Part shown: one piece after another, positions 24,984 to 32,405 of the stretch
Layout: each line of letters begins with the position of its first letter
Position numbering within the stretch: position 1 is the stretch's first letter
Assembly: GCF_902833225.1 (NCBI RefSeq)
Contig: NZ_CADFEI010000011.1
Span: 216,648-280,647 of the forward strand
Length of the DNA stretch: 64,000 nt
Origin: Burkholderia sp. BCC1644
Lineage (GTDB): Bacteria; Pseudomonadota; Gammaproteobacteria; Burkholderiales; Burkholderiaceae
Direction: 5' to 3'
Notes under the pieces: model-generated
Databases searched by the model: none
Seen by the model: the letters and a program-made list of their open reading frames with translations, nothing else
What the model was told of the DNA's origin: nothing
Program-made: the position numbers and the translations under genes

Positions 24984-27074
24984 TCAGAGCGGCACGTCGA
25001 TCGCGCCGGCGCCCGTCGTGATCGCGTTCGCGCCCGGGGTGGCCGAGATCGGCGGCAGGTTCGCGCTCGTCAGCGCCGGCGCGGCGCCCGGCGTGCCGCC
25101 GCGCGGCACCGTGCGGATCACCTGCGACGGCGGCAGCGGCGCGCCGTTCTTCAGGTGCTTCCACATCAGGTTCAGCGCCTGCAGGTTGTAGTAGTGGACC
25201 GGCACGAAGCGCGTGTCGAAGCCCGCGACCGGCAGGAACGCGTCGAAGTGCTGGCCGTTCGTCACCTCGTAGAACACGAGCTGGCTGCGCCCGGCTTCGC
25301 TGATGCCGTTCTGCGCGACGTACGCGCGCGACGCGTGGTTCACCGGCACCAGCGCGTCGCTGCGGCCCTGCACGATGATCGCCGGCTTGCCCTGCAGGTT
25401 CGCGTTCACGCGTACCGCGTCGACGTTCGCGGGCATCCCGAGCATCCCGTTCGTCCACAGCTGGCGCAGGCACAGCGCGCCCGCGAAGCTCGCATCGGGC
25501 GTCGCGAGCCGGTGGTCGACGCCTGCACCGTTGTTGAACACGAGGTCGATGCCGGCCGTCGGCGGCACGCCGTTGCCGACGCCGAATACGGCCGGCATCG
25601 GCGACGTGGCCGGCGCCGCGACCGCGCCCGTCGCCGGATTGGTCGTCGCAAAGCTGAAGTTGCACAGGTTGTCGGTGACGCGCGAGCGCGTGTACGCGTT
25701 CGCATAGGTGACCGCGATCGCCGGAATCGCCTGCGAATCCCACATCGGCGCCTGCAGCAGGTCGGAATCGGCCAGATAGCCGGCCGCATGGAGCTGCGCG
25801 AGCGCGTCGGCGGCCTGGCTTTGCGTGTCGGCGCCCGCCACGAGCCCGGCCGCCGCGAGCGTCGCGCAGCGCTGCGTGCGGATCGACTGCGTGGTCGCGG
25901 CCGGCAGCGCGCTCAGGTACGGCGCGGCGGCGAGCGACGCCGACGCGGCCGCGCACGGCTGCAGCAGGTTCGCGAGCGTCGCGTAGTCGGCCAGCGGCCG
26001 GCCGAACGACGGCACCGGCTGCCCGCCCGTGCGCACGACCGCGTTCGGCGACATCCGCACGTTGATCTGCGGCTCGCCGACCACGACCGCGGTGATCCAG
26101 CCGCGGCTGTCCTGCTCGGCCGCCGCGAGCGACGCGCCGCCGCCGTTGCTGACCGACGCGGCAATCGTCGTGATGTCGCCGGGACGATAGCGCACGCCGT
26201 GATGCGAGCCGTCGACCAGCGGTCCGAACTGCTCGTTGAGCGCCCAGTACGCGAACTCGACCGACTGCAGCGTCACTCGCCCCCAGTCCTGCTCGGGATT
26301 CTGCTGCGAGTGCGCATGCTTGAATGCGTAGCGATTCGGAAAACGGTTGTTGAACGCGGCGAGATCGCCGCTCGTCACGTTCGCGGTGAACAGGCTCGCG
26401 GTGCCGGCCAGCACCGCATTGGCGAGCGTGCCGTCGATCAGCGTGACGGTATCCGACATGAGTTCGTGCGCGCCGTTGCCGCCGCCCTTGTCGTTGTAGG
26501 CCACCGCGCAGCCGCGCTTGAGCGCCCATTCGCCGGCCGCGGAAATCGCGCCGTACACGCCGCGCGAGCCCGACGACGTCGCGGTGACGATGCACGGCTG
26601 CGCGGGATTGAAGCTGGCGGGCACCTGCACGAGCAGCGTCACGTTCTTGGTGCCGCTGCCATCGTCGGAGTACGCGAGATATTCGGTGCCGGGGATCTTG
26701 CCTTCGCCGAGCGTATCGTTGCCGTCGAGGTCGACGTTCGGCCCCCAGAAGCGGCCGTAACCGCCGTTCGCGCTCATGTCGACGAGCGCGCGGTAATTCG
26801 ACCAGATCGCGAGGCGGCGCAGCTCGGCGCTCGTCGGCCGGGCGGCGTTCGCGAAACCGGGGGCGGTTGCCGTGCCGAGACCCGTCTTGCCGAGGCCGGC
26901 CGTCAACAGGTCGTCGCTCGCGCCGTCATAGGCCGTCGTGCGCACGCTGCCGGACACGAAGCCGGGCAACCGGTTGCGCTCGGCCGAATCGTCGCCGTTG
27001 CAGGCGCCGAGCATCGCGACCGCGGCCAGCGCCGCGCCGAAAACCATCCGCCTGCCCCATCCGAGCCTCGTCAT
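24984..27074 (-). CDS. D-(-)-3-hydroxybutyrate oligomer hydrolase, lipoprotein
   Basis: 696 residues from ATG 27074, preceded by GAGAGGG. The lipobox MLGAC places Cys25 at the lipidation site. The sequence follows 3HB-oligomer hydrolases of Ralstonia and Burkholderia (early segment FVSGSVRTTAYDGASDDLLTAGLG), with a likely nucleophile elbow in ASVSNGGGASLAAAEQD. It would cleave short 3-hydroxybutyrate oligomers from polyhydroxybutyrate breakdown to monomers. A lipid anchor places this copy outside the cytoplasm, so it probably acts on extracellular oligomers. The triad residues were not verified. Confidence 0.85.
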   Translation of the reverse strand: MTRLGWGRRMVFGAALAAVAMLGACNGDDSAERNRLPGFVSGSVRTTAYDGASDDLLTAGLGKTGLGTATAPGFANAARPTSAELRRLAIWSNYRALVDMSANGGYGRFWGPNVDLDGNDTLGEGKIPGTEYLAYSDDGSGTKNVTLLVQVPASFNPAQPCIVTATSSGSRGVYGAISAAGEWALKRGCAVAYNDKGGGNGAHELMSDTVTLIDGTLANAVLAGTASLFTANVTSGDLAAFNNRFPNRYAFKHAHSQQNPEQDWGRVTLQSVEFAYWALNEQFGPLVDGSHHGVRYRPGDITTIAASVSNGGGASLAAAEQDSRGWITAVVVGEPQINVRMSPNAVVRTGGQPVPSFGRPLADYATLANLLQPCAAASASLAAAPYLSALPAATTQSIRTQRCATLAAAGLVAGADTQSQAADALAQLHAAGYLADSDLLQAPMWDSQAIPAIAVTYANAYTRSRVTDNLCNFSFATTNPATGAVAAPATSPMPAVFGVGNGVPPTAGIDLVFNNGAGVDHRLATPDASFAGALCLRQLWTNGMLGMPANVDAVRVNANLQGKPAIIVQGRSDALVPVNHASRAYVAQNGISEAGRSQLVFYEVTNGQHFDAFLPVAGFDTRFVPVHYYNLQALNLMWKHLKNGAPLPPSQVIRTVPRGGTPGAAPALTSANLPPISATPGANAITTGAGAIDVPL

Positions 27075-27144
27075 CGCCGCCCTCTCGATTTCGTTATCGG
27101 TCCGCCGCCGCGTCGCGCACGGCTTGCGGCCTCTGAAGCGCAAA

Positions 27145-27168
27145 CGGGCCCCGGCATGCCGGGGCCCG
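27145..27168 (-). terminator. Perfect 24-bp palindrome, terminator of the BON gene
   Basis: CGGGCCCCGGCA is followed directly by its reverse complement; on the minus strand it is followed by TTTGCG. It lies 46 bp after the stop of the BON gene. The T run is short, so termination strength is uncertain. Confidence 0.6.
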
Positions 27169-27213
27169 CCTGGAAAACGGGCGCACGCGGCGCTCGCGCG
27201 CCGCCGCCCGGCA

Positions 27214-27579
27214 TCACTGCTGCTGAACCGTCAGCTTGTTCGTGACCGACGTCACGCCCTTCACGCCCTTCGCCGCGGCTTCAGCCTTGTCGATCTGGTC
27301 CTGGGCCGGCATCGTGCCTTCCAGCGTGATCGCGCCGCCCTTCGAGCGCACGACGAGGTTCGACACGTTCTCGCCCGATTCCTTCGAAATCGCCTTGCGC
27401 ACCGCGTAGCCGAGCTTGCGGTTCGCCTTCTTCGCGGTTTTCGCGGCGGCCTTCGGCGCGCTGGTCGCGGCCGCGGGCGCTTCCGTTGCCGCTGCGTCGC
27501 TCGACTGCGCATACACGCTGCCCGACAGACAGGCCGCCACGGCGGCGACGCCCAACGCTCTCAACACGATCGACTTCAT
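27214..27579 (-). CDS. Exported BON-domain protein
   Basis: 121 residues. A signal peptide ends near residue 25 (VYA-Q), followed by an Ala-rich linker and a Lys-rich stretch (APKAAAKTAKKANRK). The BON domain covers about residues 52-118, with the typical core SNLVVRSKGGAITLEGTM and KGVKGVTSVTNKLTV. BON domains bind phospholipid membranes and occur in periplasmic stress proteins such as OsmY. Its own promoter is in the 440-bp region to the right. Confidence 0.88.
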   Translation of the reverse strand: MKSIVLRALGVAAVAACLSGSVYAQSSDAAATEAPAAATSAPKAAAKTAKKANRKLGYAVRKAISKESGENVSNLVVRSKGGAITLEGTMPAQDQIDKAEAAAKGVKGVTSVTNKLTVQQQ

Positions 27580-28019
27580 GCTATCTCCTTATCACTCCGG
27601 AACGGCCGTGCACAGTACGGCCGGATACCCCCAAAAACAGCCGGCCCACGCGCGAACGGGCGGGACAGCCGGTGTTTTCCACGGCGATACGAGAGAGGCG
27701 ACACGGGCCGGCGGCCGGCGCACGCTGACAAGCGGGCCGGCCGGGCCGGACAGCCGCCGGCCGGACGCGCCCGGTCTCATTGCGTGCCGGGTCGCGCGCG
27801 AATCGGGCGCGGCTGCGTCGCACAATGTAATCCAGCGCCCGCCGAAGCGCAAAGCTTTTGACGCGGGGCCGCCCGCCGCTGTCGCCGCCGCGCCGCGCCG
27901 GGCCGCCCGACTCGCGCACGCACGGTGAAACCGGGTACCATCGCCGCGAGCATCCGCATCGCTCGTGACAACCGTCCGACCGTCATCGATGCGTCACGCC
28001 AGCGTCATCCGCCGACCCC
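27580..28019. other. Divergent intergenic region between BON and TAXI genes
   Basis: 440 bp, GC-rich, no credible gene. It must contain the promoters of the BON gene (minus) and the TAXI gene (plus). No operator or RNA element was recognised. Confidence 0.5.
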
Positions 28020-29462
28020 ATGAAGCCTGCCCGCCCTCGCCCGCCTCGCCGCATCCTCGCCCGCTTCGTCGCGGTGTCGTGGCGCGACCTCGCGCTGTCG
28101 ATCGGCCCGACCGTGCTGCTCGCCGCCGCGGCCATCTGGCTCGCGGTCAAGCTGATCCAGCCGGCGCCGCCGTCCACGCTCGTGATCTCGTCCGGCCCGC
28201 CCGGCAGCACGTACTGGAATGCCGCGCAGAAGTACAAGACGATCCTCGCGAAGAACGGCGTCACGCTCGACGTCCAATCGTCTGAAGGGTCCGCGCAGAA
28301 CCTCGCGCGGCTGTCGAACCCGAACGCGCCGGTCGACGTCGGTTTCGTGCAGAGCGGCATCGGCCCGAAGGAGCGCGACGAGCACCTCGTGTCGCTCGGC
28401 AGCATCGGTTACGTGCCGCTTGCGATCATGTACCGCGGCCCGGTCGTCGCGCGCCTGTCCGACTTCAACGGCAAGCGGCTCGCGCTCGGCGCGGAAGGCA
28501 GCGGCGCGCGCGAGCTGAGCCTGGCGCTGCTGAAGATGAACGGCATCGTGCCGGGCGGCTCGACCGAGCTGCTGCCGACCGCCGGCGAGGACGCGGCCAC
28601 CGCGCTGCTCGACGGCAAGATCGACGCGGCATTCCTGTCCGGCGATTCGACGCAGATCCCGGTGATGGCGAAACTGTTCCGCGCGCCGGGCGTGCACGTG
28701 TACTCGTTCACGCAGGCCGAGGCCTACGCGCGGCGCTTTCCGTACCTGACCGCGATCACGCTGCCGATGGGCGTCTACGATCTCGGCCACAACCTGCCGC
28801 CCGCCGACATCCACACCGTCGCGCCGACCATCGAACTCGTCGCGCGCGACTCGCTGCACCCCGCGCTGTCCGACCTGCTGATCGAGGCCGCACGCGAGGT
28901 GCACGGCCACGCGACGATCCTCCAGCACGCGGGCGAATTCCCGTCGCCCGTCACGCGCGGGTTCCAGCTGTCCGACGACGCCGCGCGCTACTACAAGTCG
29001 GGCAAGACCTTCCTGTACCGGCGGCTGCCGTTCTGGGTCGCGAGCCTGGTCGACCGCCTGCTGGTCGTGATCGTGCCGCTGATCGTCGTGCTGATCCCCG
29101 GGCTGCGGCTCGTGCCGTCGCTGTACGGCTGGCGCGTGCGCTCGCGCATCTACCGCTGGTACGGCGCGCTGATCGCGCTCGAGCGAAGCGCGCTCGGCGA
29201 GCACACGGCCGAGGAGCGCGTGCAGTTGCTCGACGAGCTGGACGACATCGAGGAAGCCGTGAACCGGATGAAGATGCCGCTCGCCTATGCCGGGCAGTTC
29301 TACGTGCTGCGCGAGCACATCGGCTTCGTGCGGGAACGGCTCACCGCGCACGACCAGGACACGCCGGCGGGCTCGCCCGGCGCCGGCGGCCCGCCGAAGG
29401 CGCACGCCGAGGCCGCGCCGCCGGCCGGCACGCCCCCTCGGGCGACTCCCGGTTCCGCGTAA
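28020..29462 (+). CDS. Membrane-anchored TAXI-family solute-binding protein
   Basis: 480 residues. An N-terminal membrane helix (about 26-46, LSIGPTVLLAAAAIWLAVKL) replaces a cleaved signal peptide. The TAXI solute-binding domain follows (ISSGPPGSTYWNAAQKY, then GSAQNLARL and EGSGARELSL). A second helix (about 340-360, LLVVIVPLIVVLIPGL) precedes a cytoplasmic C-terminal helical domain of about 120 residues. TAXI proteins normally serve TRAP transporters, but no TRAP membrane gene is adjacent, and the anchored two-helix layout suggests a sensing or tethered role. Ligand unknown. Confidence 0.82.
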   Translation: MKPARPRPPRRILARFVAVSWRDLALSIGPTVLLAAAAIWLAVKLIQPAPPSTLVISSGPPGSTYWNAAQKYKTILAKNGVTLDVQSSEGSAQNLARLSNPNAPVDVGFVQSGIGPKERDEHLVSLGSIGYVPLAIMYRGPVVARLSDFNGKRLALGAEGSGARELSLALLKMNGIVPGGSTELLPTAGEDAATALLDGKIDAAFLSGDSTQIPVMAKLFRAPGVHVYSFTQAEAYARRFPYLTAITLPMGVYDLGHNLPPADIHTVAPTIELVARDSLHPALSDLLIEAAREVHGHATILQHAGEFPSPVTRGFQLSDDAARYYKSGKTFLYRRLPFWVASLVDRLLVVIVPLIVVLIPGLRLVPSLYGWRVRSRIYRWYGALIALERSALGEHTAEERVQLLDELDDIEEAVNRMKMPLAYAGQFYVLREHIGFVRERLTAHDQDTPAGSPGAGGPPKAHAEAAPPAGTPPRATPGSA

Positions 29463-29556
29463 GCGGACGATCCGCGATCATTGCTGCACACGCGTGCCGC
29501 CGCGTAACATGGAGGCCGCCGCCAGGCGCCGCACGCCCCACCCTCTGGAGAACGAC

Positions 29557-30195
29557 ATGACAACCGGCCTCGATACCGCCCAGCCTGCCTGGTTCTTCGA
29601 CTTCGTGTCGCCGTTCTCGTATCTGCTGCTCGAACAGCACGACAAATGGCCGGACGTGCCGTTCGAACCCGTCGCCGTCTCGCTGCTCGACCTGCAGCGC
29701 CACTGGGGGCAGCGCCCGAGCGCCGACGTGCCGGCCAAGCGCGTGTTCACGTACCGTCATGCGCTGTTTCGCGCGGAACAGCTCGGCATCCGCTTCAAGA
29801 TGCCGCCCGCGCACCCGTTCGAATCCGACAAGCTGCTGCGCCTTGCGATCGCGCTGCGCGCCGATATCGCGACGGTGCTGGAGATGTTTCGCTTCATCTG
29901 GCGCGACGGCAACGATCCGTCGACGCCGGAAGGCTTCGCCGCGCTGTGCGAGCGCGTCGGCGTCGGCCACGGCGACGAGCTGATCGAATTCGAGGAAACC
30001 GCCGCGCAACTGGCCCGCAACAACGCCGACGCGATCGCGCTGGGCGTGTTCGGCGTCCCGACGTTCTGGATGAACCAGCAACTGTTCTGGGGCGAGGACG
30101 CGCTGCCGATGGTGCTGTACTGCGCGCGCACGCCGAACTGGCTCGAATCGCGCGAGGTCAAGCGGATCAGCGCGCTGCCGAAGGGGCGTGCGTGA
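29557..30195 (+). CDS. 2-hydroxychromene-2-carboxylate isomerase-like, DsbA-fold protein
   Basis: 212 residues from 29557, preceded by CTGGAG. The start WFFDFVSPFSYLLLEQHD carries the SPFSYL motif in which the catalytic Ser replaces the DsbA Cys, typical of HCCA isomerases/kappa-class GST-like enzymes; the cis-Pro loop is VFGVPTFWMNQQLFWG. HCCA isomerase acts in naphthalene degradation with glutathione, but no naphthalene genes are here, so the true substrate is unknown. It is followed by a LysR gene on the same strand. Confidence 0.85.
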   Translation: MTTGLDTAQPAWFFDFVSPFSYLLLEQHDKWPDVPFEPVAVSLLDLQRHWGQRPSADVPAKRVFTYRHALFRAEQLGIRFKMPPAHPFESDKLLRLAIALRADIATVLEMFRFIWRDGNDPSTPEGFAALCERVGVGHGDELIEFEETAAQLARNNADAIALGVFGVPTFWMNQQLFWGEDALPMVLYCARTPNWLESREVKRISALPKGRA

Positions 30196-30264
30196 TGGCC
30201 GGTATCACGCACGGCAACGCGCGGCTGCGGTAAGGTTACGCGTCACCCGAACACCCCCCAACCG

Positions 30265-31212
30265 ATGGAAGACGACGACCGTACCGCCTCGCTCGATATC
30301 TGGCTCGTGCGCGTGTTGCGCACGCTGCTGCTCGAGCGCAGCGTCACGCAGGCCGCGCTGCGGCTGAACCAGACCCAGCCCGCGATCAGCACCGCGCTGC
30401 GCAAGCTGCGCGAGACGCTGAACGACCCGATCCTCGTGCGCGGCAAATCCGGCATGGTGCCGACCGAATACGGCGCGTCGCTGCTCGAGGCCGCGCAGCG
30501 CGCGCTGCGCGAGGTCGATTTCATCGCGACGCCGCACGGCGACTTCGATCCGTCGTCCGCGCGGCGCACGTTCCGTGTCGCGGCGCCCGACTACCTGAAC
30601 GATTTCTTCATGCCGACGCTGATCGAGCGCTTTCGCGACGCGGCGCCGCATGCACACCTGGAAATCGATTCGCTGAATCCCGCGCTCGACCACGCGGGCG
30701 CGCTCGAATCGGGCGCGCTCGATCTCGTGATCGGCAACTGGCCGAAGCCCGACCCGCAGTTCGCGCGCCAGGACCTGTTCTCCGACACGATCGTGTGCCT
30801 GATGCGCGACGCGCATCCGCTCGCGCGCGTGCCGCTCACGCGCGAAGCGTATGCGTCGGCCGCGCACGTCGCACCGACGCCCTACACCGGCGACAAGCGC
30901 AACGCGATCGAGATCGGCCTCGCGCGCGCGCGCCTCACGCGGCGCATCGTGACGACGCTGCCGTACTTCGGGATCGTGCCGCAGGTGCTGCTGCAGTCGG
31001 ACCTGATCTTCACGACGACGCGCCGCTTCGCGACGCACTATGCGCAGTTGTTGCCGCTCGTCGTCGTCACGCCGCCCGTGCCGTTCCCGCGCATCAAGAG
31101 CTACCTGCTCACGCATCCGCAGCCCGACCGCCCGACCGACATCGCGTGGCTGTGCTCGCTGATGCAGAGCGTGTCCGACGAGCTGACGGTCGCCCGCAGC
31201 CGCAAGCGCTGA
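30265..31212 (+). CDS. LysR-family transcriptional regulator
   Basis: 315 residues. The N-terminal winged helix-turn-helix (LRTLLLERSVTQAALRLNQTQPAISTALRKL, shown in part: SVTQAALRLNQTQPAISTAL, about 26-45) is followed by the periplasmic-binding-like effector domain. The layout resembles the NodD/LinR-type subgroup that regulates aromatic catabolism. It is 69 bp downstream of the HCCA-isomerase-like gene and convergent with the next gene. Target and inducer unknown. Confidence 0.88.
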   Translation: MEDDDRTASLDIWLVRVLRTLLLERSVTQAALRLNQTQPAISTALRKLRETLNDPILVRGKSGMVPTEYGASLLEAAQRALREVDFIATPHGDFDPSSARRTFRVAAPDYLNDFFMPTLIERFRDAAPHAHLEIDSLNPALDHAGALESGALDLVIGNWPKPDPQFARQDLFSDTIVCLMRDAHPLARVPLTREAYASAAHVAPTPYTGDKRNAIEIGLARARLTRRIVTTLPYFGIVPQVLLQSDLIFTTTRRFATHYAQLLPLVVVTPPVPFPRIKSYLLTHPQPDRPTDIAWLCSLMQSVSDELTVARSRKR

Positions 31213-31228
31213 CACGCAACGCGGCCGC

Positions 31229-31630
31229 TCAGGCCGTGCAGAAGGTTTCCTGCAGATGGGTCCAGCGCACGACGCCCGCGGCGTCGCGCTCGAACACGGC
31301 CGTCGCGCGGCGCGCGGGCAGCTCGCCCGATGCCGCGTGCTGCGCTTCGAGATAGGTGATCACCGCATGCGACGCGTCGGCCGCGAGCACGCGGGTCTCC
31401 GACAGCGTGATGCGCAGCCCCGGCTTCGCGCCGGCGAGCTTCGCGAACAGCGCGCGCGTGCCGTCATGGTCGACGACGCGGCCATCGGTCAGGATCATCG
31501 TGAAGTCGGGGGAAAACGCGGTGAGCAGCGCGTCGAGTGCCGCGGGCGCGGTATCGACGCCGGACAGCCAGCGCTCGATGGCGACGAGGCTCGCATCGAG
31601 CGTGTCGAGATAGATCGGGTGATCGGACAT
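31229..31630 (-). CDS. NTF2-like (DUF4440/SnoaL-type) small protein
   Basis: 133 residues. It has the cone-shaped NTF2-like fold pattern: N-terminal helices (LVAIERWLSG, LDALLTAFSPDFTMIL), the phrase GRVVDHDGTRALFAKL, then strands ending RWTHLQETF. Members include isomerases, hydrolases and binding proteins; no function can be assigned. It lies 88 bp after the truncated xdhC gene on the same strand but beyond a terminator hairpin, so it is probably transcribed separately. Confidence 0.75.
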   Translation of the reverse strand: MSDHPIYLDTLDASLVAIERWLSGVDTAPAALDALLTAFSPDFTMILTDGRVVDHDGTRALFAKLAGAKPGLRITLSETRVLAADASHAVITYLEAQHAASGELPARRATAVFERDAAGVVRWTHLQETFCTA

Positions 31631-31685
31631 GGTGCGTGCACGGAAAGGCGCAGCCCGATGCCGCGCGTTGCCGTGCAGTGTATGC

Positions 31686-31715
31686 AAAAACGCGCGGCCG
31701 TGCGCCGGCCGCGCG
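31686..31715 (-). terminator. Terminator of the xdhABC operon
   Basis: Ten-base stem CGCGCGGCCG (31691-31700) / CGGCCGCGCG (31706-31715) with a five-base loop; five A residues at 31686-31690 become the U tract on the minus strand. It begins four bases after the xdhC stop. Confidence 0.85.
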
Positions 31716-31718
31716 GTG

Positions 31719-32336
31719 TTACCGCGAGCAGGACACCTCGTCGCGCGCACGCCCGGCCGCTACCGCCTTCGCATCGGCCACCGGCATGCCCGAGCGCGCC
31801 TGCAGCAGCTCCGCGCACACGGCCACCGCGATCGCGCCCGGCGCCTTGTCGACGATGCCCGCGACACCGATCGGGCACACCATCTCCACGAGCCGCGCCG
31901 GATCGACGCCGCGCGCCGCGAGCCGGCGCTCGAACTTCACGCGCTTGGTGCGCGAGCCGATCATCCCGAAGTACGCATAGTCGCGCCGCCGCATGATCTG
32001 CGCGGCGAGCGAGAAGTCGAGCGCGTGGTTGTGCGTCATCACGAGGAAGTACGCACCGGGCGGCGCCGCGTCGACGACGGCCTCCGGCGTGTCGGTCGGC
32101 TCCGGCTGCACGTTCGGCGGACATTCGTCCGGGAACAGCTCGTCGCGCGTGTCGACCCATTGCACGACACACGGCAATGCGCCGAGCAGCGTGACGAGCG
32201 CGTGACCGACGTGCCCTGCGCCGAACAGCACGATGTGCATCGGCGCGGGCGTACCGGTCGCGCGGTTGCGCTGGCCGGTGCCCTGCGCGAGCGCGGGGAC
32301 CGGCACGGTGCGAAGCGAGCGTGCGGGGCCGTTCAT
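31719..32336 (-). CDS. xdhC: Xanthine dehydrogenase accessory protein XdhC, N-terminal domain absent
   Basis: 205 residues from ATG 32336, which has GGAG nine bases upstream. The C-terminal Rossmann domain of XdhC is intact (MHIVLFGAGHVGHALVTLLG near residue 33; FGMIGSRTKRVKFERRL; CPIGVAGIVDKAPGAIA). Full-length XdhC proteins are about 300-340 residues and start with a separate XdhC/CoxI domain holding conserved Cys residues. Here only about 70 bp lie between the xdhB stop and this start, so that domain is not encoded. XdhC binds molybdenum cofactor and inserts the sulfurated form into XdhB. Whether this short form works is unclear. Confidence 0.82.
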   Translation of the reverse strand: MNGPARSLRTVPVPALAQGTGQRNRATGTPAPMHIVLFGAGHVGHALVTLLGALPCVVQWVDTRDELFPDECPPNVQPEPTDTPEAVVDAAPPGAYFLVMTHNHALDFSLAAQIMRRRDYAYFGMIGSRTKRVKFERRLAARGVDPARLVEMVCPIGVAGIVDKAPGAIAVAVCAELLQARSGMPVADAKAVAAGRARDEVSCSR

Positions 32337-32405
32337 GTCAGTCTCCGCCGGGCCGCCCCACACGCACCGGAATACGCCATCGGGAGACGGGAGGGTCGTT
32401 TCATC

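Noticed and set aside
25155..27245. 696-codon plus-strand frame opposite the oligomer hydrolase
   Set aside because: Charged shadow sequence (many Arg, His, Val) with no domain; the minus-strand gene has lipobox, ribosome site and terminator.
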